NCBI GenBank assembly: GCA_964023205.1
Contig: OZ026837.1
Location: 16,646,676-16,710,675, forward strand
Reading direction: 5' to 3'
DNA: 64,000 bases
Origin: Lutraria lutraria
Taxonomy: Eukaryota; Mollusca; Bivalvia; Venerida; Mactridae
Below the pieces are notes generated by a model. That model saw only the letters and a list, made by a program, of their open reading frames with translations. It was not told the origin of the DNA and searched no databases. This document shows positions 1-11,329 of the stretch, piece by piece. Position 1 is the first letter of the stretch. Every line of letters starts with the position of its first letter. Made by a program: the position numbers and the translations under genes.

Positions 1-521
1 CAAAGGTCAAAATGAAGATATGTACACTGTATATATAATATGCATAAAGAATGAAACACTGTTCTTAGCTCAACCACTATTAATGCATTCAAAGATTCAC
101 AACTGGTACCCAAATGCATGAGTTACTGCCCTTCGTAACCCGGCAAGGGTAGGGTATTTGGAACTCATATACAACTATGCGGAATAATTTTTACGGAATT
201 CCCCAAAACCGAAGCACTGAATTTCTAGAATTCTCAGAATTACCTGAACAGTTCAAGTATTATTATCTACATCTGTTGCACGTGAGCATTGTTTATAGTT
301 ACAAATGGTAAAGTCTATTGTCTTGAAAATTTAAAATGGTAAATTCTACTTTCTTGGAACTTAATAGCCCAATATAAATCCAAATAATGATAAAAACTGA
401 ACTTTTGTTCGTATTGACAAATGGCGGAAAGAACGTTTCATTCCTTGTGTTTATATATAGAGCTTAATAGTCCAAGACTACATCTCCTATGCTAACACTC
501 ACTCTGTTGCATTGTATTTAG
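1..521. other. Intron 2 (3' part) of SULT-A; no gene seen
   Basis: This stretch precedes the first visible SULT-A exon and ends in a normal acceptor (ATTTAG before position 522). The last 30 bases resemble the matching intron end of SULT-C at about 50790-50816, so it is best read as the end of intron 2. I looked for the preceding coding exon, which should carry the SHL motif, and did not find it here; it probably lies left of the window. Confidence 0.6.
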
Positions 522-3500
522 GTTTCTACCTAAAGACCTGCGAGTAACCAAGCCAAAAACCGTTCTGTGCGTCCGCAATCCAAAAGATACGGCTGTATCG
601 TTCTTTAATCACATCAAGGGTAAAATAGCATGTAATTATAATGGACGATTTTCCAACTGGCTGCAACCCTACATGGAAGGAAAACGTAAGATTTATTATT
701 TGAATAAATTTTTAAGCACGTTGAACAGCCTCGATATTAAATACATAATTTTACTGACATTCATTGGATTTCTTTTCGTATACAATTTTAATTATTGACT
801 ATCGCTTGGTGAGTAAAATTTGCCTCGCATAGTGTAATAGAAAAGTTATCAAATTAATTAATATGATACTTAATCAGCAAAGGCCAACCTTAATATGAAT
901 ATTAAATGAATAATTTTCTTAGACTTACAATGTATTTGCAAGTACAAAAAATGTATTGAAGAATAAAATATGAAACTATTACATATATTATTATAATGAA
1001 ATACATTTGAAGCTTATTAAAAAGAATTATTTGTTTATTTTTGTTCATAATATGTATAGGAGGTACAATTATGAGAAAAATACATTTATGTACAAATACA
1101 TGGAAACAACATGTACTATAACGTAATTGATACGACTCTTCATTTTGGCCACCTAAGAGCATTTTATGTCCACATAATCCCTAACCCTAAACCATTACCT
1201 ATTATTTTAAATTACTTTGTCCATACAGAGAAGCCACTTAAATACCCAAATGTTAGCCAGGCTAAAGAAATTATGAAACAGTTTGGGAAATGATCCTTTA
1301 TCTTTTATAGTAGCGTATGGCAGGTACACGGACTATCTAAAAGAATGGGAAAAAGCGATTAATGACGGCATTGATTTCCCACTCCACGTTCTGCACTACG
1401 AGAATCTGAAACTGGTATTTATAACTTTTTGAAAAAAAATCAATTAGCAAAATTTACAAATACTTCTACATGCATTTTATGAAATATTCTTTTTGTATCT
1501 GAACGTTCCATTATTCCAACCAGTACTAATTTACCCTTGCAACTTTTCCGCATGTGGACCCTTACAGAATAGCACTTTTCCAGTTAATGAGAAGTGAATA
1601 GAAATTAAATGGTTTGGGAACAGTTCTTGTCATTGCAGCAGTTTGCAAACAATTCACTGCGTCTGGTGAATAAACGGCGATCAATGCAATTTTGTTCGCA
1701 GTCTCTTCACCGGAAGAATAATATTCGCTGAGTATTCGCGGCAGGCACACACGATTTCCTAGTTCGCTCCTTGTTCATTAGAGGCACTTAGAACAATTCT
1801 ATTGTTCACTTTTCATTCAACACATTTTCTGTTAGCGTGTTTAAGTGCCCTCACGTTGCACTATGTATGAGTTAAATATTTTGTACTGTGTTGCAATAAC
1901 ATGGAAGTTTATAACATGCGTGAGAAAATTAGAATTGTCGAAGTTTTTTCGCTTCTATATATGGGTTACATGAAAAAAGGATTTCTTTTGCGATACAAAT
2001 CCCTTTGGTTTCAAACTGTTATCAACTGATCATCACAGACAGATCGCCTATAATTCACCGTATAAAAATTGCTGCTCATTCAGCGGAAACGCATAGCTGA
2101 TTACTCAACGGAGAAACATGCAGCGAACGGGAAATAAATTGACTGCCGTGAATAAGCAGTGAATAGCTAACAAACTTTTTATTCGCTGTCCATTTACAGC
2201 AGCTGTCCGTTGCATACCTAATTTGCGTGTGACATATGAACAAGAAGCGAATAGCCGGCGAATACACCAAGTTCCATTCACTTTCTATTCATCTAAAATT
2301 CACTGCAAACATTCACAGCAAAGCATTATTTTCTGTAAGGGGAGAAAAATCTGCATACTAGTAGTTGTCATTTTTTCCATGGATGGTACGCCCTGCTGCG
2401 ACCGAGAATCGTGTAACATAATCATAACACACGATTTCACGTCGACATCTTTATTTTATTATTAGTGATCTTATATACCATCCTATACATTTATAGACCT
2501 GTAATAAGTTGCCATGACATCAGTCAACAACATAATAAATAAACATGCTAATATTACACGGTGTCCCACAACAACAACAGTTCAATTAAGTATTGAATAA
2601 CACCATAGATACTAGATAGATATTGCATAATGCACTTAAGGAAAACTACATACATAGTCAATATTGAATAGCTCAACATGTTACAATCGTTCGGCGCATT
2701 AATCCATGGACAACGACCGCAGTCTCAATTGAACTGTGGCTTTAAACGGTATATTTTTGAATGAATAACCGAACCAGTGGGGTGTCAATGGATTTTGAGT
2801 TTTCTCCAGATATTTCATTTTGTTTTCCATTCGCTCGTAAAGACATCCAGCTCGTTTGTCTGTTTTTAACTCACCTGGCTCAGAGTGCCAATGTTAGCTT
2901 TTAGGATCGAGCTATATACGTAGTCCGTCGTCAACAATTTCTTTAAACAACATCTCATCCTAAACCACTGGGTCAATTTCAACAAAACTTCACATGTGTG
3001 TTCCTTGCTTGAAGCTCTACCTAAATTGTTAAAAAGAATTCCATTCTATACAGAAGGATTTTTTTGAAAATCTTCCAAAATCTAAACCCAGAGGACCTAG
3101 AGGTTTGATATTTAGTGTGTAGCATTGTCTGGTAGACCTCTACCAAGTTTGTTCAAATGATTGCCCTAGGGTCAAAATTGGCCCCGCCCCAGGGTCACTT
3201 GATTTATATAGACTTATATAGGAAGATAAAAAATATTCTTGTCCAAAACCACAAGGCCTAGAGCTTCAATATTTTGTATATGGCATTGTCTAGTGGACTT
3301 CTAGTTGATTTCAATAGCTACTTGACGGTTTGGGTAGATAACTATTTACCATGTCAAATAACTTTCACTGATTAAATTATTCCTTATTGTTACAATACTC
3401 AGGTTAGCGATATAGAGCCATCATAACCCTCTTGTTATTTGTAGGATGGTCAAAAAGAACTGGATCGACTACTGAAATTCCTAGAAGTTGATTTAGACGA

Positions 3501-4181
3501 AACATTAAAGTCTGATATCTTAGAAGCCTGTAGTTTTGAAAACATGGCTAAAAATAAAAAACCGTCAGGAATGATGAAGAAAGCATTCAAAAATGACTTC
3601 AGTTTCTTTAGAAAAGGTAGCATGTTGTATATTTCTATCACATTTATTCTTACAGCCTGACCATAAAGACCAAATATTGACTTCCCAAGGATGGCCTTTG
3701 TTCATATTTTGGCACCGATCCAGTGGTAGAATATTTGAGGCAGAATCCTACATTTTTTATCACAAATGATTAATAACTGACTGGCTGGCTGGCTGGCTGG
3801 CGGAAGGGTGGTCGGGCGGGAGGGCGGACGGATCAAATCAAATGATCGATACAAAGATCTGATAAATCTGATTGGAAATTGTTTTACTAAGTATTATCCA
3901 TGTGTTTTAGTCGGTTTATAATTTACATCATTACTGCCTAATGCCCATACATTGACACCACGTGTATTTTGTTTAATTATCATTTGTAGCACGACATATA
4001 TTGTTATTATATTTAATATATTTATGTTATCATTTGCACTTCAGGTCAAATTGGTGATTGGAAGAACTGGTTTTCTATTGCGGACAATGAAATGTTTGAT
4101 AGTATCTGGGAAGCTGAAATGAAAGATTCAAAACTATTCAAATTCACATACACAGACCCCAGGACTAATAAGGGAAACTGA
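522..4181 (+). CDS. SULT-A: cytosolic sulfotransferase, partial (exons 3-6)
   Basis: PAPS-dependent cytosolic sulfotransferase, which transfers sulfate from PAPS to hydroxyl or amine groups of small molecules; the substrate cannot be read from sequence. Exons are 522-685, 1311-1414, 3445-3616 and 4045-4181 (TGA at 4179-4181), all with GT-AG borders and matching phases. The first contains RNPKDTAVSFFNH, the 3'-phosphate-binding signature of the family (Arg and Ser contact PAPS). The second contains LAYGRYTDYLKEW and HVLHYENLK. The third ends in FFRKG and the last begins QIGDWKNWF, together the C-terminal PAPS-binding RKG..GDWKN motif. Two upstream coding exons, present in SULT-C, should lie left of the window. 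No stop or frameshift interrupts the visible exons. Exon 3-5 proteins are close to SULT-C, while exon 6 is closer to SULT-B. Confidence 0.9.
1500..1560 (-). repeat. SINE tail fragment in SULT-A intron 4
   Basis: Read on the minus strand this contains GTAAATTAGTACTGGTTGG, matching the 3' body of the tRNA-derived SINEs at 49020-49262 and 51775-51955 and the SINE relic in each macrosatellite unit. No tRNA-like head is seen, so it is a truncated copy. Confidence 0.45.
1600..2330. repeat. Degenerate repeat region rich in ATTCGC/ATTCAC words
   Basis: The words ATTCGC, ATTCAC, GAATA and GCGAATA recur on both strands across about 700 bases of SULT-A intron 4, which suggests a decayed foldback or nested tandem element. 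No clear terminal repeats or target duplication could be fixed. Short ORFs here have no recognisable content. Confidence 0.35.
2960..3345. repeat. Dispersed mollusc-type repeat, roughly two tandem units
   Basis: Two related segments of about 160 bp each hold a 'CCTAGAG.TT..ATATTT ... GGCATTGTCTAGTGGAC' pattern (about 3091 and 3252), with GGCCCCGCCCCAGGGTCAC between them. The phrasing resembles a widespread bivalve repeat (from memory). It lies in SULT-A intron 4, just before exon 5. Confidence 0.5.
3658..3722. repeat. Fragment of the AAGGCCACC foldback repeat family
   Basis: Contains CATAAAGACCAAATATTGAC and GGATGGCCTTTGTTCA, the same phrases found in fuller copies at 9385-9490, 48680-48835 and 62505-62679. 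It lies in SULT-A intron 5. Confidence 0.5.
3779..3836. repeat. (CTGG)n microsatellite and GGGCGG tract in SULT-A intron 5
   Basis: A CTGG run followed by GCGGAAGGGTGG and GGGCGGACGGATCAA. The same flanking words follow the long minisatellite in SULT-B intron 5 (about 42810-42855), so this is shared ancestral intron sequence that stayed short here. Confidence 0.7.
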
Positions 4182-4762
4182 TGGTTCTTTGTACATCATT
4201 GTCTACAAAGTGAATGTATCTATTTATTATTACATGTGTATAGTGTTCTAATCAAGCGTTTTAGATACACGTTATAACAATATTATTTGACATAAAGGAC
4301 ATGGGTAAACATATGAAGAACATTTTACTAAAAAGTACATCCGTAATTTTTTTCACACAATACACTTCAATATTTCTACGTTTTGGAATGAACAATAATT
4401 AAAGAAAAGAAAGAGCCTCAAGACCTCTTTTTGGCGTCAAAAGTATGATTAGGTGTGTGGGCTAGAATCACATATATCAACACGTTTTGAAAAGTTTTCT
4501 ATTCAGCCTTCATTTGTATGACAATAATACATATTTATTCATTTGAAGTCATTGTAACAGCTTTATACACAATCAAACGCATTCTAAAGATCAAAATATG
4601 AAAGTATTCAAATGTAAAAAAAAATTTCTTAAAAGTTTATTTTGGCAGCCTATTGTGAAAAAATTGTTAGCAATTGTCATCGGTGTCATTTAATAATTCA
4701 TTACAGTTACAAAAGATAAGCTCAGGGTGAGCTGTTAGCGTGCTATTTTGTCTGTCATTTAT
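4182..4762. other. 3' flank of SULT-A
   Basis: AT-rich sequence with no coding content. An ATTAAA at 4398-4403 is the nearest polyadenylation-signal variant after the stop codon. Nothing else is recognised. Confidence 0.4.
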
Positions 4763-6213
4763 TTCGTTCGTAAGCGTTAAACAGGCTACAAATGTTATGC
4801 AATCACTTTGTTTCTTGCAATTAAAAATGAAATAGAAACAGCGTATTTTGTACGTTTTGCATTAATACTCAGCCAGACTTGTAAAATCGCGTCTAGCCGT
4901 ACATTGGTATATTTTTACTCAAAGTTCGTTAAATATCTATCAATTGCAGATTTCTGCAATAATAGCGATTGTTATTCGCATTTCACGTGCGGGTTACTAT
5001 AACGAAACCAGCCGTATCGCTTTAGTTTGATATGTTGCGCTATGCACCAATTCAAGGCTACTGTATCGTGCTATCACTACGTGTTGAATTATTGTCGTTG
5101 GCGGCAATTTGCACATAGGTATCTTATTGTGAATTTCATAAGCAGCGCGGGTCGTAGAGGGACTTGTCTACCTTCTTTAGTGGTTGTAACTGAACAATTT
5201 GTTTTGATATCAAGTATATAGAGACTGAGCATGTACGCTTACATAGGTATGTAAGACGGGGATATGGTGAATCGGTATACATGCAATAAGTTGAGAAAGT
5301 ATTATGGTATGTTAGTGCATGCACATTGATGTGCTTGCATTACCCAATTGCATTCATTTAAAAACTATCAGTCTGAGAATATTGGAACCGACTAATTGCA
5401 GAACAATTCCAAATTAAATGAGAGAGCACAGGCACCGCATTGAAATTGTGTGTGATATATTTGCGAACTTAACAAATTAAAAATGTAAGTAAGCAGATGC
5501 GGAGAGAACAGTCTGACATATTTGGGGGCCGTCTTGTGTCAAACACCCCCTACGCCCCATGCTGGGTAGGAACTAAATAAGCCCGCGTATGTGTAAGAAA
5601 CGAATTTACTGAAATTTCATTGCTTCGTTTTTACAATCTCAGATTGCATTCACTTGGGTAGATTTATACTTGGTAAGATGCAATCATTTTTTTATCACAC
5701 CTTGATGGTAACGAACACGAATAAACGTGCATCATCAACAAAGGGAAGTAACCCAATTACGTACAGGAAACGCACTAACAGAGCATCTAGGACTGCAAGG
5801 GAAATTGTTGTTTGGGTCATATATCTACGTATGTCTCTGGCAGTAATTTTTAAAAGCGTAAAACTGATCAAGTTTACAGTAACATGAAACTAATCAAGCG
5901 AACACGTGCACAAATACCTTGATATAAAAGTTTCGATACTCGTCAGAGTATGTGCCGCTCTAGCGCAGTCGGTAAAGCGTCGGGCATTGAAAGCTTCTAG
6001 ATAAACATTTTGTGGCGGGTTCGAAACCGGCCACGGATCTTCTTTTTTTTCGTTTGTAAGCGGTTAACAGGCTACAAACGTTACGTAATCGCTTGGCGTT
6101 TGTTTCTTGCAATTAAAAATGAAATAGAAACAGCGTATTTTGTACGTTTTGCATTAATACTCAGTTACTATCTTGATATAAAAGTTCCGATACTCGTCAG
6201 ACTGTGTGCCGAT
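4763..6213. repeat. Two diverged copies of a short interspersed unit
   Basis: Segments 4763-4872 and 6049-6164 are direct repeats sharing TTGCAATTAAAAATGAAATA and the run through GCATTAATACTCAG. A second pair, 5919-5955 and 6171-6207, shares CTTGATATAAAAGTT and GATACTCGTCAGA. A tRNA-like SINE head lies between the two. Nothing coding is seen; the short ORFs here simply cross the repeat. Confidence 0.6.
5953..6046 (+). repeat. tRNA-like SINE head
   Basis: GCTCTAGCGCAGTCGGTAAA resembles a Pol III A box and D arm, and GGCGGGTTCGAAACCGGCC is a strong B box with T arm. The region between is longer than a normal anticodon arm and the ends do not form an acceptor stem. It is therefore a tRNA-derived SINE head and not a working tRNA. 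An AT-rich tail follows. Confidence 0.6.
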
Positions 6214-6353
6214 TACTACCTTAAAACATCGTCGTTGATTATTTAGAATAAATGAACATCCTAATAAAGACAACCTGGTAATATAGGTCACAATTTGTCT
6301 TTCCCGAGGGTGGCCTTTGATTACAGATTTGACTGTACATGTTTAATGTTATC

Positions 6354-6454
6354 ACTCCAAAGCAACACCCTTTGGGAGTAGCAAAATTATGTTGTTGTTG
6401 GGAGGTTAAATTGATTGTTAAAAGGTACGGGGAAAATTCATGCTGTCATTGCTA
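6354..6454. repeat. CTCCAAAGCAAC terminal-repeat element, partial copy
   Basis: ACTCCAAAGCAACACC followed by TTTGGGAGTAGCAAAATTA and GTTGTTGTTGGGAGGTTAAA matches the 5' half of the element at 47275-47552. Here it runs into the CACGTG minisatellite. Confidence 0.55.
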
Positions 6455-6674
6455 CCACGTGCGCACACAGAAGCTATCACGTGCGCACGTAGTAGCTATC
6501 ACGTGCGCTCGCAGTAGCTATCACGTGCACACGCAGTAGCTTTCACGTGCGCTCGCAGTAGCTTTCACGTGCGCACGCAGTAGCTTTCACGTGCGCACAC
6601 AGTAGCTATCATGTGCGCACGCAGTAGATATCACGTGCGCACGCCGTAGCTACTACGTGCGCACGCGGTACATA
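6455..6674. repeat. 22-bp minisatellite, ten units, with CACGTG in most units
   Basis: Ten head-to-tail 22-bp units with a consensus close to CACGTGCGCACGCAGTAGCT plus two bases. Eight units carry an exact CACGTG; the eighth has CATGTG and the tenth TACGTG. Each unit also has an alternating purine-pyrimidine GTGCGCAC core. It sits inside or beside a copy of the CTCCAAAGCAAC element, with no gene nearby to give it a clear regulatory role. Confidence 0.9.
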
Positions 6675-6864
6675 AAATATTTACTATGTCCCCTTTATGC
6701 CACCGTACACTACACTACATACATGTACCGTTTATTATGCATTTTGCTTATCGATCACGTTCACATATGTTCCGAATACAACCTTTTCATTTAGATAAAG
6801 TATTAATGTTAGCAGACCATAACTTAAGAACTAGTTACAATTTAGGTTCGGAGTTAAATTCAGT

Positions 6865-7026
6865 GCAAGCTCTCCAAAGCAATAATCTTTGGGATTAGCA
6901 AATTTATGTTGTTGTTGAGAGGTTGTTTCTCTAGAGAGGTAAAATCAATAGTTAAATCATGCAGTGGGGAAAATTCATGAGAAGTTGTTAATAAGAGAGG
7001 GCCACTCTGGAGAGGTTAAACTGTAT
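6865..7026. repeat. CTCCAAAGCAAC/CTCTGGAGAGG terminal-repeat element
   Basis: Starts with GCTCTCCAAAGCAATAATC and ends with GGGCCACTCTGGAGAGGTTA, so the ends are imperfect inverted repeats. Internal phrases match copies at 6354, 44655-44840 and 47275-47552. It has no ORF and resembles a MITE. Confidence 0.6.
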
Positions 7027-7381
7027 ATATAAATGTACTTATTATCATAGTTTAACGTCCCATAATCATATAAATTTATCGGTCTTAATAGTTGTTCTAT
7101 AACAGAGGAATTCGGTGCGTTTTCTTCCCGTGCTTATAGCGTATTTATATCGTATTTTTTTCAATATCATTGAAAAAAAATACTATTTATAGAATAGCTG
7201 TGTTTTCCTGCAGTCATATAGTGCACACGGCATAAAGTGACGCCACGCGCTCTTTATATTTCAAGTTAAGAAAAGCAAATTCACAGCAAAATGAGTGTTT
7301 TTTTTTTCAAAGAAAAGGGGCTTGTTTCGTCGGTAATATTCATTACGGGATAATATCAGCAATTGTTTTTTTTTTTTGCAT
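7027..7381. other. AT-rich spacer, nothing recognised
   Basis: Contains a short inverted repeat (TTTTTTTCAATATCATTGAAAAAAA, about 7154-7178) and poly-T runs but no coding signal. Confidence 0.4.
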
Positions 7382-9306
7382 ATATTCTTCACAGGTAACT
7401 GTATCATGAATAGATAATAAAAATTTAAAAAAAAAAAATTAAAAAAAAATATTTAGTAATATATTAACAAGGTATATTACAACAAAAATCCCAAGATTTT
7501 TAAAGCATCAAAAAAAATTTTTGGCTAAAGATATTTCCAGTGATCGATTATATTCATAAAACATATCGTTAAAACAACATTCATGCAAAATCCCAGAGAA
7601 ATCCGTCGCCTAGTTTACGAGTTATGCCACAAAATGTAAATCAATGCTTCGGGACGATCACTGAGGTGATTTTGACATCCACTAAATTTACATAAAATAG
7701 ACGATATTTAGTCTTAACCGTTGTGTACAAACATAATGAACAGCTACACTTAGAAAACACAAATGTTGGAACACATTTACCCCCATGACAATTTGTAAAT
7801 TCGTTACATGTGAATGTTTAAGCAATAAACAAACTTTCGGCTTTAATTTTTATCCCCGATAGACTCCATTTTGGTTCATATGACGCGCGTGCTATCCAGT
7901 TTGTGACAACGATTTTCATTGGCCGATTTCAAAGGGGTTTTCCCAGGTGAAATGACGTATTTGGTTCCCGGCCAATGAAAACGAACGTTACAAAATACAC
8001 TGGGATTTCTCTAGAGTCATCGACAGAATGAAGTTTTTACGTTGATATTTAGATAAAATCGGAATTTAAACGTTGAATTACATGTTATGAAGGTAAAATC
8101 ACAGGTAACTGTATCATGAATAGATAATAAAAATTAAAAAAAAAAAAAATTAAAAAAAATATTTAGTAATATATTAACAAGGTATATTACAACAAAAATC
8201 CCAAGATTTTTAAAGCATCAAAAAAAATTTTTGGCTAAAGATATTTCCAGTGATCGATTATATTCATAAAACATATCGTTAAAACAACATTCATGCAAAA
8301 TCCCAGAGAAATCCGTCGCCTAGTTTACGAGTTATGCCACAAAATGTAAATCAATGCTTCGGGACGATCACTGAGGTGATTTTGACATCCACTAAATTTA
8401 CATAAAATAGACGATATTTAGTCTTAACCGTTGTGTACAAACATAATGAACAGCTACACTTAGAAAACACAAATGTTGGAACACATTTACCCCCATGACA
8501 ATTTGTAAATTCGTTACATGTGAATGTTTAAGCAATAAACAAACTTTCGGCTTTAATTTTTATCCCCGATAGACTCCATTTTGGTTCATATGACGCGCGT
8601 GCTATCCAGTTTGTGACAACGATTTTCATTGGCCGATTTCAAAGGGGTTTTCCCAGGTGAAATGACGTATTTGGTTCTTGGCCAATGAAAACGAACGTTA
8701 CAAAATACACTGGGATTTCTCTAGAGTCATCGACAGAATGAAGTTTTTACGTTGATATTTAGATAAAATCGGAATTTAAACGTTGAATTACATGTTATGA
8801 AGGTAAAATAATGTAAATAAATAAAGCTTTCAATGCAGGAATATGTTTTTGTTCAATTACGGCCGTAAAAAGTATATTCATTTGCATATATTCACCGGAA
8901 TCCTTGATGAAATTGAAAAACAAAAGTCACCTCAGTGATCGTCCAGAGGATTTTCGTTGAAATATACCTTGTTAATATATTAATAAATATTTTTTTTTAA
9001 TTTTTTTTTTTTAAATTTTTATTATCTATTCATGATACAGTTACCTGTGGGTAAAATAATGTAAATAAATAAAGCTTTCAATGCAGGAATATGTTTTTGT
9101 TCAATTACGGCCGTAAAAAGTATATTCATTTGCATGAATTCACCGGAATCCTTGATGAAATTGAAAAACAAAAGTCACCTCAGTGATCGTCCAGAGGATT
9201 TTCGTTGAAATATACCTTGTTAATATATTACTAAATATTTTTTTTTGATTTTTTTTTTTTTAAATTTTTATTATCTATTCATGATACAGTTACCTGTGAT
9301 ATTCTT
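7382..9306. mobile_element. hAT-like nonautonomous element with nested internal duplications
   Basis: Ends are inverted repeats starting CACAGGTAACTGTATCATGA (7390 on, and its complement ending at 9298), flanked by identical 8-bp duplications ATATTCTT at 7382-7389 and 9299-9306. An 8-bp duplication fits the hAT superfamily, though the CACAGG end is inferred. The left part is duplicated in tandem (7390-8099 and 8100-8809, nearly identical); the right part is also duplicated (about 8802-9049 and 9050-9298), each copy ending in the terminal repeat. The left units contain ATTGGCC and its complement GGCCAATGAAAAC as an inverted pair. No transposase is present. Confidence 0.75.
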
Positions 9307-9384
9307 GTAGCAAAAAGCTAATGGGGCTGAAGTCGAATCTTGATACAAAATATTGAATTAAAGGTGCGCAAAGTGGACAGGCGC

Positions 9385-9492
9385 TTCAAATCCTGTGAAC
9401 AAAGGCCACCCTTGGAAAAGAAGAAAAATGTGGACTATTGACAGGTGACCGTTTTACAGAGGTCATTTTGGTTTTAAATACTAACAATTAAT
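9385..9492. repeat. AAGGCCACC foldback repeat copy
   Basis: Contains TGTGAACAAAGGCCACCCTT, ATTGACAGGTGACCGTTTTA and GAGGTCATTTTGG. These phrases recur in the fuller copies at 48680-48835 and 62505-62679. Confidence 0.6.
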
Positions 9493-9599
9493 GACGTTTT
9501 TAAAAGATTTACCTCTTACATCCTACGACTCTCTTTCGTTCTACGTTATTGTTATGTTAATATATTTTTAAAGCTAATAAAAGCGCGATCTTCCGGGTT

Positions 9600-9731
9600 A
9601 AGATTCAGAACACTGTTATTGCGGGGAGTATATTTATAAATACAACGAAGATAGCGCACGTGGCACGCACGCATTGCATGTATATCGAGTCTCGTAGTGG
9701 ATTATTGAGACTTCCAAGAAGGTAAGTTAGT
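9600..9731 (+). promoter_or_regulatory. Promoter-like TATA box and noncoding first exon with splice donor
   Basis: TTGCGGGGAGTATATTTATA leads into a TATAAAT box (about 9635-9641). About 80 bases on, GGATTATTGAGACTTCCAAGAAG meets a strong donor GTAAGT at 9722. The segment around 46225-46330 has the same arrangement (TATTTATAC, GGATTATTTTGA, ...AAG|GTAAGTTA, then AACCAGTTTT), about 1.3 kb before SULT-C coding exon 1. I infer a paralogous SULT promoter whose own exons 1-4 are not found downstream. An unrelated promoter remains possible. Confidence 0.45.
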
Positions 9732-10243
9732 TTATTTATAACCAGTTTTAATGTTCTTTTGTCAAATCAAGCTGACCCGCTGTGTAAAAAGACTTGCGAA
9801 ACAAACATTGTCTCGTTTTTTCTAACTGTTGCATTATGCAAATTCAGAACACATTGTATCGCATATGATATTTAGATTTTGTACAGATCGGCCAGGCACC
9901 CGGCAAAAGGAGAAGGGATTCGGGAGGTACTGTGCGAACTTGATAGGGGTGACACTATAATAAAACAAAATATTTTGTAGTTTATGCCTTAGGCGCTATG
10001 TTCGTATGAGTTCATAGGAGTTAATTTGATATATGTAGTCGAGCGCCTATGGCTTTAATGTATTTGTACATTGTGCACTTAAGCAGTCAAACATTACTGA
10101 TCAAACGACAGGAAAGAAAGTGTATGTATAAACGAGGCTGGTTTACAAATGACTTATATATTTATATCCATCGTAGCTCAAAAAGGTTTTGGAAATTCGC
10201 ATATTCCAATTGAGTCTTTGTAGTAATAAATTGTTTTTAGTGG
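9732..10243. other. Intergenic or intronic sequence, nothing recognised
   Basis: Follows the promoter-like segment. It begins with TTTATAACCAGTTTTAATGTTC, which matches the start of the first intron of SULT-C at about 46322. No coding exon is seen. Confidence 0.4.
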
Positions 10244-10480
10244 GTTTAAGGCCGGTTTTTTAAACTTATATACTAGCCCAGTCGGGTTCACCGAACCAGT
10301 TTTCTGTTGTCTGAATTTCTACTGTGCTTACTGACCCTTTTACAAGGAGCTGTAAACTTGGAGGAAAATCGAATTGTGTAAAATTTTAATAGAAGGACAT
10401 GGCCTGCCGCGATCGGGATTTGACCCCCGATCACCGGGTTACAACTCTAGTGCACTAACCACTGCATCACGACATTGATA
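10244..10480 (-). repeat. tRNA-derived SINE, minus strand
   Basis: On the minus strand the head (about 10480-10405) reads GATGCAGTGGTTAGTGCACT as an A-box-like segment and GGGGGTCAAATCCCGATCG as the B-box region. The tail extends down to about 10244. The ends do not pair as an acceptor stem, so it is not a functional tRNA. Confidence 0.6.
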
Positions 10481-10682
10481 ACGTGTTAGGTTAACAGCTT
10501 TGCGAACAGGTATGTTTTCTTTATTAGTTTAAAGATGTTTTCCGTCGTAACATACGTTAGAGCTGGTGTCTTTGGAGAGCATTTTACCATTTTGATCCAA
10601 CCAATGTTATTGATCTATCGGCGAATCTAGATATTAAAAGTTGATTTTAGATGATTTTGAAGTAAGTCCGTTGTTGTTTACT

Positions 10683-10833
10683 TGGGGTGGTCAGTGGTCA
10701 GGTGGTACAAACTGGACATTAACAAAATAGCGTGGATTTGATTCTCGGCTCCGCCTTCCAAATTTCTCGGGACACTTTTACGTGTCCCTATCTCGACTAC
10801 CGAGTCATGTAGTGCGTCTAGAAATTCACCGGA
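10683..10833 (+). repeat. tRNA-derived SINE with CTCCGCCTT..GGGAC body
   Basis: The head has GTCAGTGGTCAGGTGGTAC and GATTTGATTCTCGGCTCCGC. The body CCAAATTTCTCGGGACACTT matches, in the opposite orientation, the SINE at 46560-46690, so both belong to one family. Confidence 0.6.
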
Positions 10834-10948
10834 AAATGCGCGAGGCGTGTATCGATGGTTTATACTGTGCACGGAAATGAACCAAGAAAAACTATTCGAA
10901 AAGAGTAGGGATATAAATGCCCTGTTCTCCTGTATCTTCTCTCCTCTA

Positions 10949-10949
<1 letters not shown>

Positions 10950-10982
<33 letters not shown>

Positions 10983-10999
10983 CCTCTCTCTCTCTCTTC
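10950..10999. repeat. (CT)n microsatellite
   Basis: A C run followed by an almost pure CT tract. The apparent arginine/glutamate-rich or serine/leucine-rich ORFs crossing it are translation artefacts of the tract. Confidence 0.9.
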
Positions 11000-11032
11000 T
11001 CTTGTGCGACTTTTCTTGCCCAATCCGAACAT

Positions 11033-11232
11033 GACTAGAATTTTTATCATGAATCCAGTATTTACAGGTTTCCATGACAATGGAGAAATTCCAGTATTTA
11101 GCGATTTGACTGGCCTATGCGATATGCAGCAATTGTTGTGATTCTTTCAGTATTTTTCAGGATTGTCTTATGTATACGGTTCCATCATAGTCAACTTTTG
11201 TAAATACTGGATTCATGATAAAAATTCTAGTC
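11033..11232. mobile_element. Short element with 34-bp perfect terminal inverted repeats
   Basis: GACTAGAATTTTTATCATGA and the next 14 bases (11033-11066) recur as the exact reverse complement at 11199-11232. The 130-bp centre has no ORF. No convincing target duplication flanks it, so it is called MITE-like from structure only. Confidence 0.6.
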
Positions 11233-11329
11233 GGAGGCTCAATTAATATCATTTAGGCTGTGCTACAATTTTCTAAAATTGTCAATACATTACGCCCGAT
11301 GGTAATAATTTTTAAAAAAAATATTTATT

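Noticed and set aside
1111..1293. 60-codon ORF before SULT-A exon 4 as an N-terminal extension of the exon
   Set aside because: It ends in a stop (GGGAAATGA) before the exon. The exon starts at the TATAG acceptor at 1310, giving correct phase and the expected LAYG start, as in SULT-C.
6455..6674. CRISPR-like array
   Set aside because: The 22-bp units are directly contiguous with no unique spacers, and the genome is eukaryotic.
10847..11141. Ser/Leu-rich and Arg/Glu-rich ORFs
   Set aside because: Translation of a (CT)n microsatellite on both strands.
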